From contig JAUCEF010000007.1 in the NCBI GenBank assembly GCA_033558025.1, forward strand, positions 5,518,001-5,582,000: a stretch of DNA of 64,000 nucleotides, given 5' to 3'. Origin of the DNA: Phytophthora sp. 'mugwort' (taxonomy: Eukaryota; Oomycota; Peronosporomycetes; Peronosporales; Peronosporaceae). The translations under genes and the position numbers were made by a program. The notes under the pieces are model-generated. The model searched no databases. It was not told where the DNA came from and was given only the letters and a program-made list of their open reading frames with translations. This document shows positions 22,283 to 34,338 of the stretch, in pieces (the stretch's first letter is position 1; each line of letters opens with the position of its first letter).

Positions 22283-25200
22283 ATCAGCACGTCATCCACG
22301 TAGACCAGCACTAGCACGCAGTGACCGTCAACGATCTTGATGTAGAGGCACGGGTCGAACGCCGATACTTGAAAGCCGATGGAGCACACGAACTCGTCGA
22401 AGGTCTCGTTTCACACGCGCGAAGCTTGCTTGAGACCGTAGATCGCCTTCACCAATTCCAGGCAATCGAAGTCACCGTCGAGATCAACACCTTCGGGGAC
22501 CGCGCAGAACACCAGTTCTTTCATTATCCCGTACAGGAAAGCTGTCACCACGTCGAGTTGGTCGAGGGGCCAGTCAAAATACTTGGCAATCGCGATGATC
22601 ATGCGCAGCGTCACGTACTTGACCACGGGCGAGAACGTCTCGGTGTAGTCGATGCCGTACTTCTGCTTGAACCCCTTGGCCACGAGGCGCGCCTTGTACT
22701 TCTCGATCGATCCGTCCGCTTTGCGCTTGATCTTGAACACCCACTTGGTGCCGATGGCGCGTTGTCCGTTAGGCAACTTGGCAGCACGAAACACACCACG
22801 AAGTCGCATCGATTCGAGCTCAGCACGAATCGCCTTGCGCCAGTGCACTTGGTCGGGGCCGTTCACCGCTTCTTGGAATGTCGTCGGCTCCGATAGATCG
22901 CCTGCTTCGACGGCATTGGCACTTGCACGCCAAAAAACCGGTGGAGTCGATTCTTCATCTTGGTCTCCAGACTTTTCTTCTTCGTCTGCGTCTGCTCGGT
23001 GCGGAGGGGAGTAGTTCGGCGCACTTGCTTCTTCCAGTCCAGGTCGATGACGCACAGCTCGCGGTTTTCTGGCAGCTTCATCTTCGTCACTCGGGCGGCT
23101 CTTGCGCTTCCCTGCCTGCGTGTACTCCGTCTGGCGGAAACCATCATTGTCGATGTCGAGCGAGTCGAAGTCCAGGTCGTCGACATCTTCATCGGAAATC
23201 GTCGGTGAACATCCAAAGGTCGACTCATCGAAGTTGACATCGCGACTGATAACCACCTGCCCCGCCTCGATGTCATAAAGTCGATACGCCTTGGACACTT
23301 CTTCGTAACCCAGGAACAGTCCAGCGCGAGCCTTGGGATCCCACTTGAGCCGCTTCTCCTTCGGAGTCAGAATGTACGTCCGACAGCCGAACACACGCAT
23401 GTGCTTCACACTCGGCTTGGAGTTGTAAACGATCTCGAACGGAGTCTTGTGCTCGATCTTGGGTGACGGCAGACGATTCTTCACGTAGATGGCAGTCATG
23501 GCCGCCTCAGCCCAGAAACACTTGTCCAGCTTAGCGTGATGCAGCATGCTGCGGCCGATCGTGACGATAGTTCGGATAGCTCGCTCTGCCGTGCCGTTCG
23601 TCTGGTGCGCGTACGGAACCGTGGTTTGCTGCTCGATGCCTTCGTCTTCGTAAAAATCCTTGAGCGAGTTAGTCGCAAACTCACGAGCTCCGTCGTGCCG
23701 CACAAACTTGACCTTCTTGCCGAACTGCTTCTGCACCTTCATGATGTACGTCTTGATGCAGTCTTCGCTCTCCGACTTGGCACGCAGGCAGAAACCCTTC
23801 ATGCATCCACTGGCTTCGTCCACGATCAGTAGCAGGTACTTGCTGCCGCCAAGCGAGTTTTCCTCCATGGGTCCGCAGATGTCGAAGTGGAGCAGCTCAA
23901 ATGTGTCGTAGCGACGCTTGTCACGGTTGCTTGGGAATGGTTTTTGGACCATTTTACCTTGCTGGCAACCACGACACGGACTTGGTCCGCTCGACTTGAA
24001 AGGTGCCTTCGCGTCCTTGATCATGTGGTTGTCGACCATCTTGCGAAGCACCTCAACCGGAGCGTGACCCATGCGCGCGTGCAGGTCGACAGTCTTGCCA
24101 CTCGTCGCCGCATTCGCCGATCGCTGAGGCGTCTGAAGCCAGTAGAGTCCATCCATGAGGTTTGCCGTCGCCACCACTTGCTTGGAGCCTTTGTGCGCAA
24201 TCTGCATCTTGGTGCCGTCGAACACCACTTGAAACTTGTCACTTTTGTTGATCTGCGGTACCGAAAGCAGATTCTTGCTCATGCTTGGCACGTACAGCGC
24301 GTTCTTGATCTCGATCTCGCGCTCGTCGCCATTGGGCAGAACCACTTGTTCCACGATGGTCCCCACACCCTTGATGGCCGCCTTGTTGCCGTCGGCCACC
24401 GAAAGTTCGCCTTCGTTCCGCTCAATCAAATGGACGAACTTGGTCTTGTCGTTGCAGATGTGGTGCGTTGCGCCGCTGTCGACCGCCCACATCCCGGACA
24501 CATTCTTGCCCGTCGAAACCCCACATTCCAGTGAAACCGCGAACGCTACTCGATCGTAGTCGTAGTCGTAGCCGTTGCTGTCGTTTCTCCACTGGATGTT
24601 GTTGGCCCCGCGTCCACGGCCGTTGCCGCTGCGTCTCGGCCCTCGGTTCTCGTCCTTCTGCTTGGTCCAGCACTTGTCAATCGTGTGCCCCACTTTTCCG
24701 CAGTACGTACACTGGCGAGACTCTCGGTCGGTGTTGAACGCCTTGGCCGCGTTCTCCGTCTTCACCGTCGCCGTCTTCTCGCCTTGTCTCTTGATGTGCT
24801 CATTCGTGAGCACCTTCACGACGTCTTGCGACCGCAGTTCAGCGCTGCTCATCTCCAAGTTCAGCACGACGTTCTCGTAGCTCTTGGGGAGGCTGCGCAA
24901 CAAGCAGATCGCCACGTCCTCGTCCTCCATCTTGGCACCGATGCTGCTGAGCTTGGCGCTGATGTTGAGGACCTCGTTGCAATGATGCAACACATTGCCG
25001 CCTTCCGACATCTCCATGCTGAAGAGTTGGCGCTTCAGGTAGATGCGTCCAGCCTTCTGCGAACCACCGTACAGCGTCTTCAGGCGCGACCAGGCAACCC
25101 ACGCTTCCTCGCAGTCGTCGACCACATGGTGGTAGTCCGCGTCCATGTGGAGCAGCATCAGTCCGAAAGCGATGTAGCTCAACTTGACGTAGTCTTCCTT

Positions 25201-25381
25201 GGCCCGCGAGTCCGTGTAGCTTGGCGTCGTCTCACGGTTCACGACATGCCACGTCGACTTGGTCAGGAACACGCCACGCATGTAGCGGTTCCACGTCGCG
25301 TAGTTGTCCCCGTTGAACTTGTCAATGGAGACCTTGGTCGAGGCGTCTTGGGCAGAGGACATGGTGCTTGGGCTCATAACC

Positions 25382-25720
25382 TGATGAAAGGTATGGATCT
25401 TGGACACGAAGCTTGTACGAACCGGAGGGAGGGACGTCGCAGACGGCGGGACCGGAGCGAAGGCACTTGAGGGGTAGAATGAAGATTCGAAAGTGATTGA
25501 ATTGTTGGAGCTTACACCCTATTGTTATAGACACGCGACCCTGCGTCCTATCACCTAGTGCATCTAATCAACCATCACTCACCGGTGTTCGTCCAATCAT
25601 CCTACTCGTCTAATCATCGGTGGCGTAAACAACGTACCGTAAACATCGCGGGATCGTGTTGGACCGGTTCGGGTTAACCGGTTACTGGTACACAGTCCCA
25701 AAACCCGGCAACCCTCAATA
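25382..25720 (-). repeat. E7 LTR 3 (5' LTR of array, 339 bp)
   Basis: The outer end is flanked by GACTC at 25721-25725. Two substitutions distinguish it from LTRs 1 and 2. Confidence 0.95.
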
Positions 25721-27150
25721 GACTCAAGTGGGATCCCAAGGCTCGCGCCGGATTGTTTCTGGGTTACGAAGAAGTGTCCAAGGCGTATCGACTTTATGAC
25801 ATCGAGGCGGGGCAGGTGGTTATCAGTCGCGATGTCAACTTCGATGAGTCGACCTTTGGATGTTCACCGACGATTTCTGATGAAGATTGTGACGACCTGG
25901 ACTTCGACTCGCTCGACATCGACGATGATGGTCCACGCCAGACGGAGTACAAACAGGCAGGGAAGCGCGAGAGCCGCCCGAGTGACGAAGATGAAGCTGC
26001 CAGAAGACCGCGCGCTGTGCGTCATCGACCTGGACTGGAAGAAGCAAGTGCACCGAACTACTCCCCTTCGCACCGAACAGACGCAGATGAAGAAGAAAAG
26101 TCTGGAGACCAAGATGAAGAATCGACTCCATCTGTGTTTTGGCGTGCAAGTGCCAACGCGGTCGAAGCAGCCGTGGACTTATCGGAGCCGTCGACATTCC
26201 AAGAAGCGGTCAACGGCCCGGACCAACTGCACTGGCGCAAGGCGATTCGTGCTGAGTTAAAGTCGATGCGACTTCGTGGTGTGTTTCGTGCTGCCAAGTT
26301 GCCCAGCGGACAACGCGCCATCGGTACCAAGTGGGTGTTCAAGATTAAGCGCAAAGCCGACGGATCGATCGAGAAGTACAAGGCGCGCCTCGTAGCCAAG
26401 GGTTTCAAGCAAAAGTACGGCATCGACTACACGGAGACGTTCTCGCCCGTGGTCAAGTACGTGACGCTGCGCATGGTCATCGCGATTGCCAAGTATTTCG
26501 ACTGGCCCCTCGACCAACTCGACGTGGTGACTGCATTCCAATACGGGATAATGAAGGAGTTGGTGTTCTGCGTGGTTCCTGAAGGCGTCGAGCTGGATGG
26601 TGATTTCGACTGCCTGGAATTGGTGAAGGCGATTTACGGTCTCAAGCAAGCTTCGCGCGTATGGAACGAGACCTTCGACGAATTCGTGTGTTCTTTCAAG
26701 TTTCAGCCTTCGACCCGTGCCTCTACATCAAGGTTGTCGATGGCCACTGTGTGCTCGTGCTGGTCTACGTGGACGATGTGTTGGTCACCGGAAGTTCACC
26801 CGAGCTGATCTCACGCACGAAGAACGACCTCAAGACACGCTTCGAAATGACTGACAGTGGCAAGTGTGTGTTCGTCCTTGGAATCGAGCTGGTGGACGGC
26901 CCGGACGGCAGCGTGACGATGTGTCAGCGCCGCTATGTGGATGACATTCTCAAGCGTTTTGGTATGGACGAGTGCAAGGCCGTGGTGAGTCCCGTCGACA
27001 TGAGCACTCGACTGGTTCCAAGTGACGCAGCGACCAAGGTGAACGCTCCGTTTCGCGAAGCTGTGGGTGCCCTCATGCACTTGATGACTGCTACTCGCCC
27101 GGATATCGCGTACGCAGTAGGCTATGTATCGCGCTTCATGGAGAACCCCC
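25721..27150 (+). pseudogene. E3 Pol middle piece (integrase end to RT), frameshifted
   Basis: It encodes the integrase C-terminus ([16 protein letters not shown]), the acidic linker, and RT up to SRFMENP. A 7-bp deletion at about 26694 removes part of the motif [11 protein letters not shown] and shifts the frame. A second open frame carries on through YVDD, so RT is split in two frames. It ends at the CCCCC where E9 inserted. It is A1 by most diagnostic positions, with some A2-like bases (for example GIMKEL). Together with 11840-11882 and 58819-59401 it forms one broken polyprotein. Confidence 0.92.
27146..27150. repeat. Target-site duplication of E9 (CCCCC)
   Basis: The second copy is at 58819-58823. 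It flanks the composite E9/E13 and belongs to the E9 insertion into E3. Confidence 0.93.
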
Positions 27151-27504
27151 TGTTGTCAAGGAGACGTCTCGACCAGCTGCTGTATACCGGTAGGATACCG
27201 GTATGACCTTCACTCAGTGGCATCGCAATCATCATGTGATTACGAGACGAAGATTACGTCACGGTGTTTATGGGACGGTGTTTACGCCACGGACGATTAC
27301 GCCATGGGTGGGTACAAGATTGTGGGTACATGATGGGCTCTACGTGGCACTCCCTGATTGGCTGAAGTAACTCAGTATCCAGTAGAGAATCCAGTAGAGT
27401 GTACCCAGTAGGTAGAACTGTAGGCTTAGAGGTAGCAAGGAGTTTGCGAACTAAGGACCTAAATCAATCACTTTGCATTTTGCCATCAAGTGACCAAGCC
27501 TTTT
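27151..27504 (+). repeat. E9 5' LTR (B, 354 bp)
   Basis: It begins TGTTGTCAAGG and ends CCTTTT. The outer end is flanked by CCCCC. Confidence 0.95.
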
Positions 27505-27508
27505 GGTT

Positions 27509-29898
27509 ATGAGCCCAAGCCCCGTCTTCCTTGACCAAGACCCCGACTACGCCTTCGCCATGGACGCCACTTCGACTACCGCCCGCATTAACAAGTTCGA
27601 CGGAACTAACTTCCACACGTGGAAGTTCAAGATGCAGATGGTGCTCGAGGAGCGCGAACTGTGGGAAGTGACAAGTGGGGAAGTGAAGCTGGAGCACTGC
27701 CAGACTGCGGCGGATCAAGCGCTCTTTCGGAAGAAGTCGCGCAAGGCGCTGGCGATGATCTGTCTCGCGATGGAGGATTCGCAGCTGCCGCTGGTTCGCT
27801 CGGCGAGTGGCGCGCATGATGCATGGTCAAGACTGGAAGGACACTTCGAGAAGAAGAGTTTGGCCAACAAGCTCTTTCTTCGTCGGCGTTTCTTCACGAC
27901 GATGATGGACGAAGGTGATGATGTGCTGGAGCACATCAACAAGATCAAGACGCTGGCGGAGCAGCTCGACGCAGTGGGCGCTCCGGTCAGCGAGGACGAC
28001 TTGGTGATCACGCTTTTGGGAAGTCTGAGCGAGTCGTACCAGTTCCTGATCACGGCGTTGGAGTCGAGAGCCGACTCACTGTCGTGGGAACTCGTGACGT
28101 CTCGGCTGCTGCATGAGGACATGAAGCGCAAGGAACAAGGTGGCGGTACGGACGGCACCGCGCACGGTCAAGGTCAAGCGTTCATGACAAGCGACAACAA
28201 GCGCAAGGGTCGGCAGGCGCAGAAGACTAGTGCCTGTCACTACTGTGGCGAGCACGGACATTGGATCGCCAAGTGTCCGGTGCGAATCCGCGAGAACGCG
28301 GAGCGGCAGAGGCCGCAACGAGCGAATGTCGCGCAGAGTGAAGATGACTCTGGCGACTTCCTCTTCTCGGTTGGTGGTAACACGGGTGCCTCCAAGTCGA
28401 ATGGAGTGTGGCTGGTCGACTCGGGTGCGACGCAGCACATGACGTACTCGAAGGAGTACATGAAGAACTACAAGAAGATCTCTCCGGTGGACGTGCATCT
28501 CGCGGACGACGGTGTGGTTCAGGCTGTGGGGACCGGCGACATTGTGATGTCGATGAAGACCCCGCGCGGCATGAAGAAGGGTGTACTCACGAACGTGTGG
28601 CACATTCCGAAGCTGTCGCGCAACCTGTTTTCGGTTGGTCGGTTCACTAAGGACGTCGGGCCAGTTATCTTCGAGAGCGACGGGTGCTTCGCTGAAACGA
28701 AGAGTCTCAAGTGGAAGCTCGGCGCTCGTGAGGGCAAAGGACTGTTCAAGCTGTGCATGACTCCGATGATGCCTGACGAGGCCAATGCGGCAAGTTCGAA
28801 GGATCGCCAAGGGGACACCACGTCGTACCTCTGGCACCTTCGACTTGGTCACATCGGCCATGGCGGTCTAGACGCCATCGTCAAGAAGGGCTACGGTGTT
28901 GGTATCGATATGGCGTCGGTGAAGCAGTGGGAGTTATGCGACGGATGCTCACTCGGCAAGCAAACGCGAGTAAGCTACATGAAGACGTCGCCAAACCGTG
29001 CCAAGCAAGTGCTAGAAGTCGTACACAGTGATGTATGCGGTCCCATGCAGACGCCGACCTTTGGAGGCAAGCGCTATTTTGTCACGTTTATCGATGACAA
29101 GTCGCACTTCTGTGTGGTGTACTTGCTGCGCAACAAGTCCGAGGTGGCCGACAAGTTCGCGCAATTCGTCGCGTTAGCTGAGACCCAGACTGGCAAGCGC
29201 GTGAAAATGCTGCGGAGCGACAACGGCGGCGAGTACACTTCGGGTGAGATGGCCAAGTTCTGTGCGGACCGTGGTATCATGCAGAAGTTCACGCCGCCAT
29301 ACACGCCCCAGCTGAACGGAGTCGCCGAGCGCATGAACCGGACGTTGGTGGAGTGTGCGCGTTGCATGCTGGAACATGCTGGATTGCCCAAGACGTATTG
29401 GGGTGAAGCTATCGTGACAGCTACGTTCCTCCGTAATCGGTGTCCGACGCGTGCCATCAACCACGACAAGTCGCCGCACCAGGTTTGGACAGGCAAGAAA
29501 CCGCTGCTAGCGAACCTCAAGGTGTTCGGTTGCCACGCGTACGTGCACGTGCCGAAGGAGAAGCGCACCAAGTTTGACGCTCGGTCGGTGCGCTGTCGGT
29601 TCCTGGGATACTCGGAGCATGAGAAAGCGTACCGTTTCGAAGAGACCAAGAGCGGTCGCGTGCTGGTGAGCCGCGACGCGCAGTTTATGGAAGACGTCTT
29701 CGACAGTGGGAGACGTGACTACCATCAGAGGGAGGTGGTGGTCATTCAAGATGAAGAGACGACGGATCAAGATTCGTTGCAGTCGGATGAAGACGACAAA
29801 GAAGAAGAAGACGAAGAAGCAGCGCGGGACGAAGGTTTTGAACCAGGCAGCAAGCGACACCCGCGGACGCAGTCGCTGGAAGAAGCTGTGGAAGTTCC
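27509..29898 (+). pseudogene. E9 Gag, protease and integrase part
   Basis: The frame is open from the primer-site ATG (27509-27511) to the E10 insertion, about 797 codons. It has the Gag domain, CCHC knuckle ([14 protein letters not shown]), DSGAT protease, pre-integrase module and a full D,D35E integrase, then the acidic linker. The sequence agrees closely with E13. It is interrupted just before RT by E10 at GTTCC, after which about a dozen foreign residues are read before a stop. It could still yield a Gag-protease-integrase product, but no RT. Confidence 0.92.
29894..29898. repeat. Target-site duplication of E10 (GTTCC)
   Basis: The second copy is at 53045-53049. The single pair encloses the whole three-unit array. 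Confidence 0.95.
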
Positions 29899-30252
29899 AA
29901 AAGGCTTGGTCACTTGATGGCAAAATGCAAAGTGATTGATTTAGGTCCTTAGTTCGCAAACTCCTTGCTACCTCTAAGCCTACAGTTCTACCTACTGGGT
30001 ACACTCTACTGGATTCTCTACTGGATACTGAGTTACTTCAGCCAATCAGGGAGTGCCACGTAGAGCCCATCATGTACCCACAATCTTGTACCCACCCATG
30101 GCGTAATCGTCCGTGGCGTAAACACCGTCCCATAAACACCGTGACGTAATCTTCGTCTCGTAATCACATGATGATTGCGATGCCACTGAGTGAAGGTCAT
30201 ACCGGTATCCTACCGGTATACAGCAGCTGGTCGAGACGTCTCCTTGACAACA
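29899..30252 (-). repeat. E10 LTR 1 (3' LTR of array, 354 bp)
   Basis: It contains the stop codon of unit 1 (30210-30212). By eye it is identical to LTRs 2 and 3. Confidence 0.95.
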
Positions 30253-33200
30253 CTCCCACTCGACTCGACAGCCTTCAGCGCTTCGATGCCGAGTTTGCTC
30301 CGGAGCACACTGAACTGCGTCGCAGAGATTGGCTTCGTCATGATGTCCGCCAGCATGTCGGTTGTCGAAACATACTGCAGTACCACTTGACCGTCTTCCA
30401 CCTTCTCGCGCACGAAATGGTAGCGAATGTCGATGTGCTTGGTGCGCTTGTGGAATTCGGGATTCTTGGCCAACGCGATGGAGCCTTGGTTGTCCTCGTA
30501 GATCTTGATTGCTTCATCGCTTGTCATCTCGCCGAGCTCGCACAGGAACACCTTGAGCCACACCGCCTCTTGTGTCGCCTCCGATAGCGCCATGTACTCA
30601 GCTTCCGTCGAAGACAGCGCCACTGTCCGCTGCTTCTTGCTCCTCCAGCTGATGCATCCGCCATTCATCATGAACGCGTAGCCACTTGTACTTCTTCTTG
30701 ACTCGATGTCTCCAGCCCAGTCGGCATCTGAATAGCCTTGGGGTCCGTCGTCGCAGCTCGCTTGAAACTCGATGCCGTGCGTCTTCGTGCCTTGAATGTA
30801 CCTGAAGACCCTCTTGAGCGCCTGCCAGTGTGTCGGACATGGGTCTGCTGCAAACTGGCTGAGAACTCCCACTGCTGCTGCGAGGTCCGGGCGTGTGCCT
30901 ACCATGAGATACATGAGGCATCCCACAGCGTTCCGGTATGGCACGTTTACCATGGTCTCGTCGTGCTTGCAGCCGCCCTCGCACATGGCCTTGGTCAGCT
31001 TGAGGCCCGGATCCTGTGGCGTCTTAACAGGGTTGCTCTTCTCCATGTTGAACTTCTCCAGAATGTCTTTCGCAAACTTGGTTTGCCGCATCGACACCTT
31101 CCCTGTCGTCATATCTTGATCGATTTCCATGCCGAGGAAGTACTTGAGGTGGCCCAGGTCCGTCATCTCGAAACGGTCACTGAGCGCCTTCTTCGTCGAC
31201 TTGAGCAGCTTGTCGTTGTTACTTGCGAGGATCAGGTCGTCGACATATAGCGCCACGAAGATCATGTCTTGGTCGTCACGCTTGAAGTAGATGCAGTGGT
31301 CAGACTCGCACTTCTTGAACCCTAGCTTGAGCATGAGGTCGTCGATGGTCTTGTTCCACATCCGCGGCGACTGCTTCAAACCGTAAAGAGACCGCTTGAG
31401 CTGACAGACATAGTCCGGGTGCTTTTCATCGATGTAGCCGTCCGGCTGTGCCATGTAGATGTCTTCGTCTAACAAACCGTTCAGGAAAGCTGTCTTGACA
31501 TCCATCTGGTGCACCATGAGATTGTACTTGGCCGCCAGACTGAGCAGGATCCTGATCGACGTGAACTTGGCCACTGGCGCGAAAGTCTCGTCGTAGTCGA
31601 TGCCGTACTTCTGCGAAAATCCCTTGGCCACCAGTCGCGCCTTGAACCGTTCGATCTCTCCAGCCTGGTTCTCCTTCACACGGAACACCCATCGGTTGCC
31701 GATTGCCTTGCGTCCTTTTGGCAGCGGCACGAGGATCCACGTCTCGTTCTTGCGGAGCGACTCGACCTCCGAGTCACACGCCTCCTTCCACTTGACTGCG
31801 TCGCTGGATTCCATCGCCGACTTGAACGTGGTCGGCATTTCTCCCACTGAATTCACGACGTATGCAGCTTCGAAGTCTTGACTTTCTTGAGCCGCAGCCG
31901 ACATCTCGTCCAGAGTCAGGTGTCGACTCTGCCGCTTGGCACTTGAAACTTCCACAGCTTCTTCCAGCGACTGCGTCCGCGGGTGTCGCTTGCTGCCTGG
32001 TTCAAAACCTTCGTCCCGCGCTGCTTCTTCGTCTTCTTCTTCTTTGTCGTCTTCATCCGACTGCAACGAATCTTGATCCGTCGTCTCTTCATCTTGAATG
32101 ACCACCACCTCCCTCTGATGGTAGTCACGTCTCCCACTGTCGAAGACGTCTTCCATAAACTGCGCGTCGCGGCTCACCAGCACGCGACCGCTCTTGGTCT
32201 CTTCGAAACGGTACGCTTTCTCATGCTCCGAGTATCCCAGGAACCGACAGCGCACCGACCGAGCGTCAAACTTGGTGCGCTTCTCCTTCGGCACGTGCAC
32301 GTACGCGTGGCAACCGAACACCTTGAGGTTCGCTAGCAGCGGTTTCTTGCCTGTCCAAACCTGGTGCGGCGACTTGTCGTGGTTGATGGCACGCGTCGGA
32401 CACCGATTACGGAGGAACGTAGCTGTCACGATAGCTTCACCCCAATACGTCTTGGGCAATCCAGCATGTTCCAGCATGCAACGCGCACACTCCACCAACG
32501 TCCGGTTCATGCGCTCGGCGACTCCGTTCAGCTGGGGCGTGTATGGCGGCGTGAACTTCTGCATGATACCACGGTCCGCACAGAACTTGGCCATCTCACC
32601 CGAAGTGTACTCGCCGCCGTTGTCGCTCCGCAGCATTTTCACGCGCTTGCCAGTCTGGGTCTCAGCTAACGCGACGAATTGCGCGAACTTGTCGGCCACC
32701 TCGGACTTGTTGCGCAGCAAGTACACCACACAGAAGTGCGACTTGTCATCGATAAACGTGACAAAATAGCGCTTGCCTCCAAAGGTCGGCGTCTGCATGG
32801 GACCGCATACATCACTGTGTACGACTTCTAGCACTTGCTTGGCACGGTTTGGCGACGTCTTCATGTAGCTTACTCGCGTTTGCTTGCCGAGTGAGCATCC
32901 GTCGCATAACTCCCACTGCTTCACCGACGCCATATCGATACCAACACCGTAGCCCTTCTTGACGATGGCGTCTAGACCGCCATGGCCGATGTGACCAAGT
33001 CGAAGGTGCCAGAGGTACGACGTGGTGTCCCCTTGGCGATCCTTCGAACTTGCCGCATTGGCCTCGTCAGGCATCATCGGAGTCATGCACAGCTTGAACA
33101 GTCCTTTGCCCTCACGAGCGCCGAGCTTCCACTTGAGACTCTTCGTTTCAGCGAAGCACCCGTCGCTCTCGAAGATAACTGGCCCGACGTCCTTAGTGAA

Positions 33201-34334
33201 CCGACCAACCGAAAACAGGTTGCGCGACAGCTTCGGAATGTGCCACACGTTCGTGAGTACACCCTTCTTCATGCCGCGCGGGGTCTTCATCGACATCACA
33301 ATGTCGCCGGTCCCCACAGCCTGAACCACACCGTCGTCCGCGAGATGCACGTCCACCGGAGAGATCTTCTTGTAGTTCTTCATGTACTCCTTCGAGTACG
33401 TCATGTGCTGCGTCGCACCCGAGTCGACCAGCCACACTCCATTCGACTTGGAGGCACCCGTGTTACCACCAACCGAGAAGAGGAAGTCGCCAGAGTCATC
33501 TTCACTCTGCGCGACATTCGCTCGTTGCGGCCTCTGCCGCTCCGCGTTCTCGCGGATTCGCACCGGACACTTGGCGATCCAATGTCCGTGCTCGCCACAG
33601 TAGTGACAGGCACTAGTCTTCTGCGCCTGCCGACCCTTGCGCTTGTTGTCGCTTGTCATGAACGCTTGACCTTGACCGTGCGCGGTGCCGTCCGTACCGC
33701 CACCTTGTTCCTTGCGCTTCATGTCCTCATGCAGCAGCCGAGACGTCACGAGCTCCCACGACAGTGAGTCGGCTCTCGACTCCAACGCCGTGATCAGGAA
33801 CTGGTACGACTCGCTCAGACTTCCCAAAAGCGTGATCACCAAGTCGTCCTCGCTGACCGGAGCGCCCACTGCGTCGAGCTGCTCCGCCAGCGTCTTGATC
33901 TTGTTGATGTGCTCCAGCACATCATCACCTTCGTCCATCATCGTCGTGAAGAAACGCCGACGAAGAAAGAGCTTGTTGGCCAAACTCTTCTTCTCGAAGT
34001 GTCCTTCCAGTCTTGACCATGCATCATGCGCGCCACTCGCCGAGCGAACCAGCGGCAGCTGCGAATCCTCCATCGCGAGACAGATCATCGCCAGCGCCTT
34101 GCGCGACTTCTTCCGAAAGAGCGCTTGATCCGCCGCAGTCTGGCAGTGCTCCAGCTTCACTTCCCCACTTGTCACTTCCCACAGTTCGCGCTCCTCGAGC
34201 ACCATCTGCATCTTGAACTTCCACGTGTGGAAGTTAGTTCCGTCGAACTTGTTAATGCGGGCGGTAGTCGAAGTGGCGTCCATGGCGAAGGCGTAGTCGG
34301 GGTCTTGGTCAAGGAAGACGGGGCTTGGGCTCAT
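30210..34334 (-). CDS. E10 unit 1 Gag-Pol polyprotein, intact
   Basis: It encodes 1374 residues from the primer-site ATG (34332-34334) to a TAG inside LTR 1. The domain order and catalytic motifs are those of E13: CCHC knuckle, DSGAT, integrase D,D35E, RT YVDD, RNase H SDADWAGD. It differs from unit 2 by Ser instead of Pro in the acidic linker region (EVSSAKRQ). No stop or frameshift is visible. Its 5' LTR is the shared LTR 2 (34339-34692), so it could in principle be transcribed from there. Confidence 0.95.
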   Translation of the reverse strand: MSPSPVFLDQDPDYAFAMDATSTTARINKFDGTNFHTWKFKMQMVLEERELWEVTSGEVKLEHCQTAADQALFRKKSRKALAMICLAMEDSQLPLVRSASGAHDAWSRLEGHFEKKSLANKLFLRRRFFTTMMDEGDDVLEHINKIKTLAEQLDAVGAPVSEDDLVITLLGSLSESYQFLITALESRADSLSWELVTSRLLHEDMKRKEQGGGTDGTAHGQGQAFMTSDNKRKGRQAQKTSACHYCGEHGHWIAKCPVRIRENAERQRPQRANVAQSEDDSGDFLFSVGGNTGASKSNGVWLVDSGATQHMTYSKEYMKNYKKISPVDVHLADDGVVQAVGTGDIVMSMKTPRGMKKGVLTNVWHIPKLSRNLFSVGRFTKDVGPVIFESDGCFAETKSLKWKLGAREGKGLFKLCMTPMMPDEANAASSKDRQGDTTSYLWHLRLGHIGHGGLDAIVKKGYGVGIDMASVKQWELCDGCSLGKQTRVSYMKTSPNRAKQVLEVVHSDVCGPMQTPTFGGKRYFVTFIDDKSHFCVVYLLRNKSEVADKFAQFVALAETQTGKRVKMLRSDNGGEYTSGEMAKFCADRGIMQKFTPPYTPQLNGVAERMNRTLVECARCMLEHAGLPKTYWGEAIVTATFLRNRCPTRAINHDKSPHQVWTGKKPLLANLKVFGCHAYVHVPKEKRTKFDARSVRCRFLGYSEHEKAYRFEETKSGRVLVSRDAQFMEDVFDSGRRDYHQREVVVIQDEETTDQDSLQSDEDDKEEEDEEAARDEGFEPGSKRHPRTQSLEEAVEVSSAKRQSRHLTLDEMSAAAQESQDFEAAYVVNSVGEMPTTFKSAMESSDAVKWKEACDSEVESLRKNETWILVPLPKGRKAIGNRWVFRVKENQAGEIERFKARLVAKGFSQKYGIDYDETFAPVAKFTSIRILLSLAAKYNLMVHQMDVKTAFLNGLLDEDIYMAQPDGYIDEKHPDYVCQLKRSLYGLKQSPRMWNKTIDDLMLKLGFKKCESDHCIYFKRDDQDMIFVALYVDDLILASNNDKLLKSTKKALSDRFEMTDLGHLKYFLGMEIDQDMTTGKVSMRQTKFAKDILEKFNMEKSNPVKTPQDPGLKLTKAMCEGGCKHDETMVNVPYRNAVGCLMYLMVGTRPDLAAAVGVLSQFAADPCPTHWQALKRVFRYIQGTKTHGIEFQASCDDGPQGYSDADWAGDIESRRSTSGYAFMMNGGCISWRSKKQRTVALSSTEAEYMALSEATQEAVWLKVFLCELGEMTSDEAIKIYEDNQGSIALAKNPEFHKRTKHIDIRYHFVREKVEDGQVVLQYVSTTDMLADIMTKPISATQFSVLRSKLGIEALKAVESSGSVVKETSRPAAVYR

Positions 34335-34338
34335 AACC

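Larger units (their letters stand above)
16617..25377 (-). pseudogene. E7 unit 2 Gag-Pol polyprotein, split by E8 and with premature stop
   Basis: The coding pieces are 22288-25377 (N-terminal) and 16617-17564 (C-terminal). Together they give 4038 nt, exactly the length of unit 1. Element E8 is inserted immediately downstream of the YVDD codons. The nonsense TGA of unit 1 recurs at 22411-22413. Differences from unit 1 include Glu for Asp in SRAKEDYVK and Pro for Ser in STPPVFWR, so the unit is a close relative and not a copy-paste duplicate. It is non-functional twice over. Confidence 0.94.
11883..25720 (-). mobile_element. E7: tandem array of family A2 (LTR-internal-LTR-internal-LTR)
   Basis: Three LTRs (11883-12221, 16271-16609, 25382-25720) alternate with two internal regions; the second contains E8. 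Only one pair of target duplications (GACTC) flanks the whole, so this is one insertion that became, or arrived as, a two-unit array sharing the middle LTR. Both internals carry the same nonsense codon. LTRs 1 and 2 look identical. LTR 3 differs at two positions that I can see (near 25420 and 25521). Confidence 0.95.

Noticed and set aside
11883..25720. Reading E7 as two separate A2 insertions
   Set aside because: There is no target duplication or host sequence at the middle LTR (16271-16609), which joins directly to internal sequence on both sides.
27503..27511. TTG or GTG starts two or more codons before the primer-site ATG
   Set aside because: These lie in or at the edge of the LTR. The ATG in the primer site is conserved in all intact copies and is the natural eukaryotic start.
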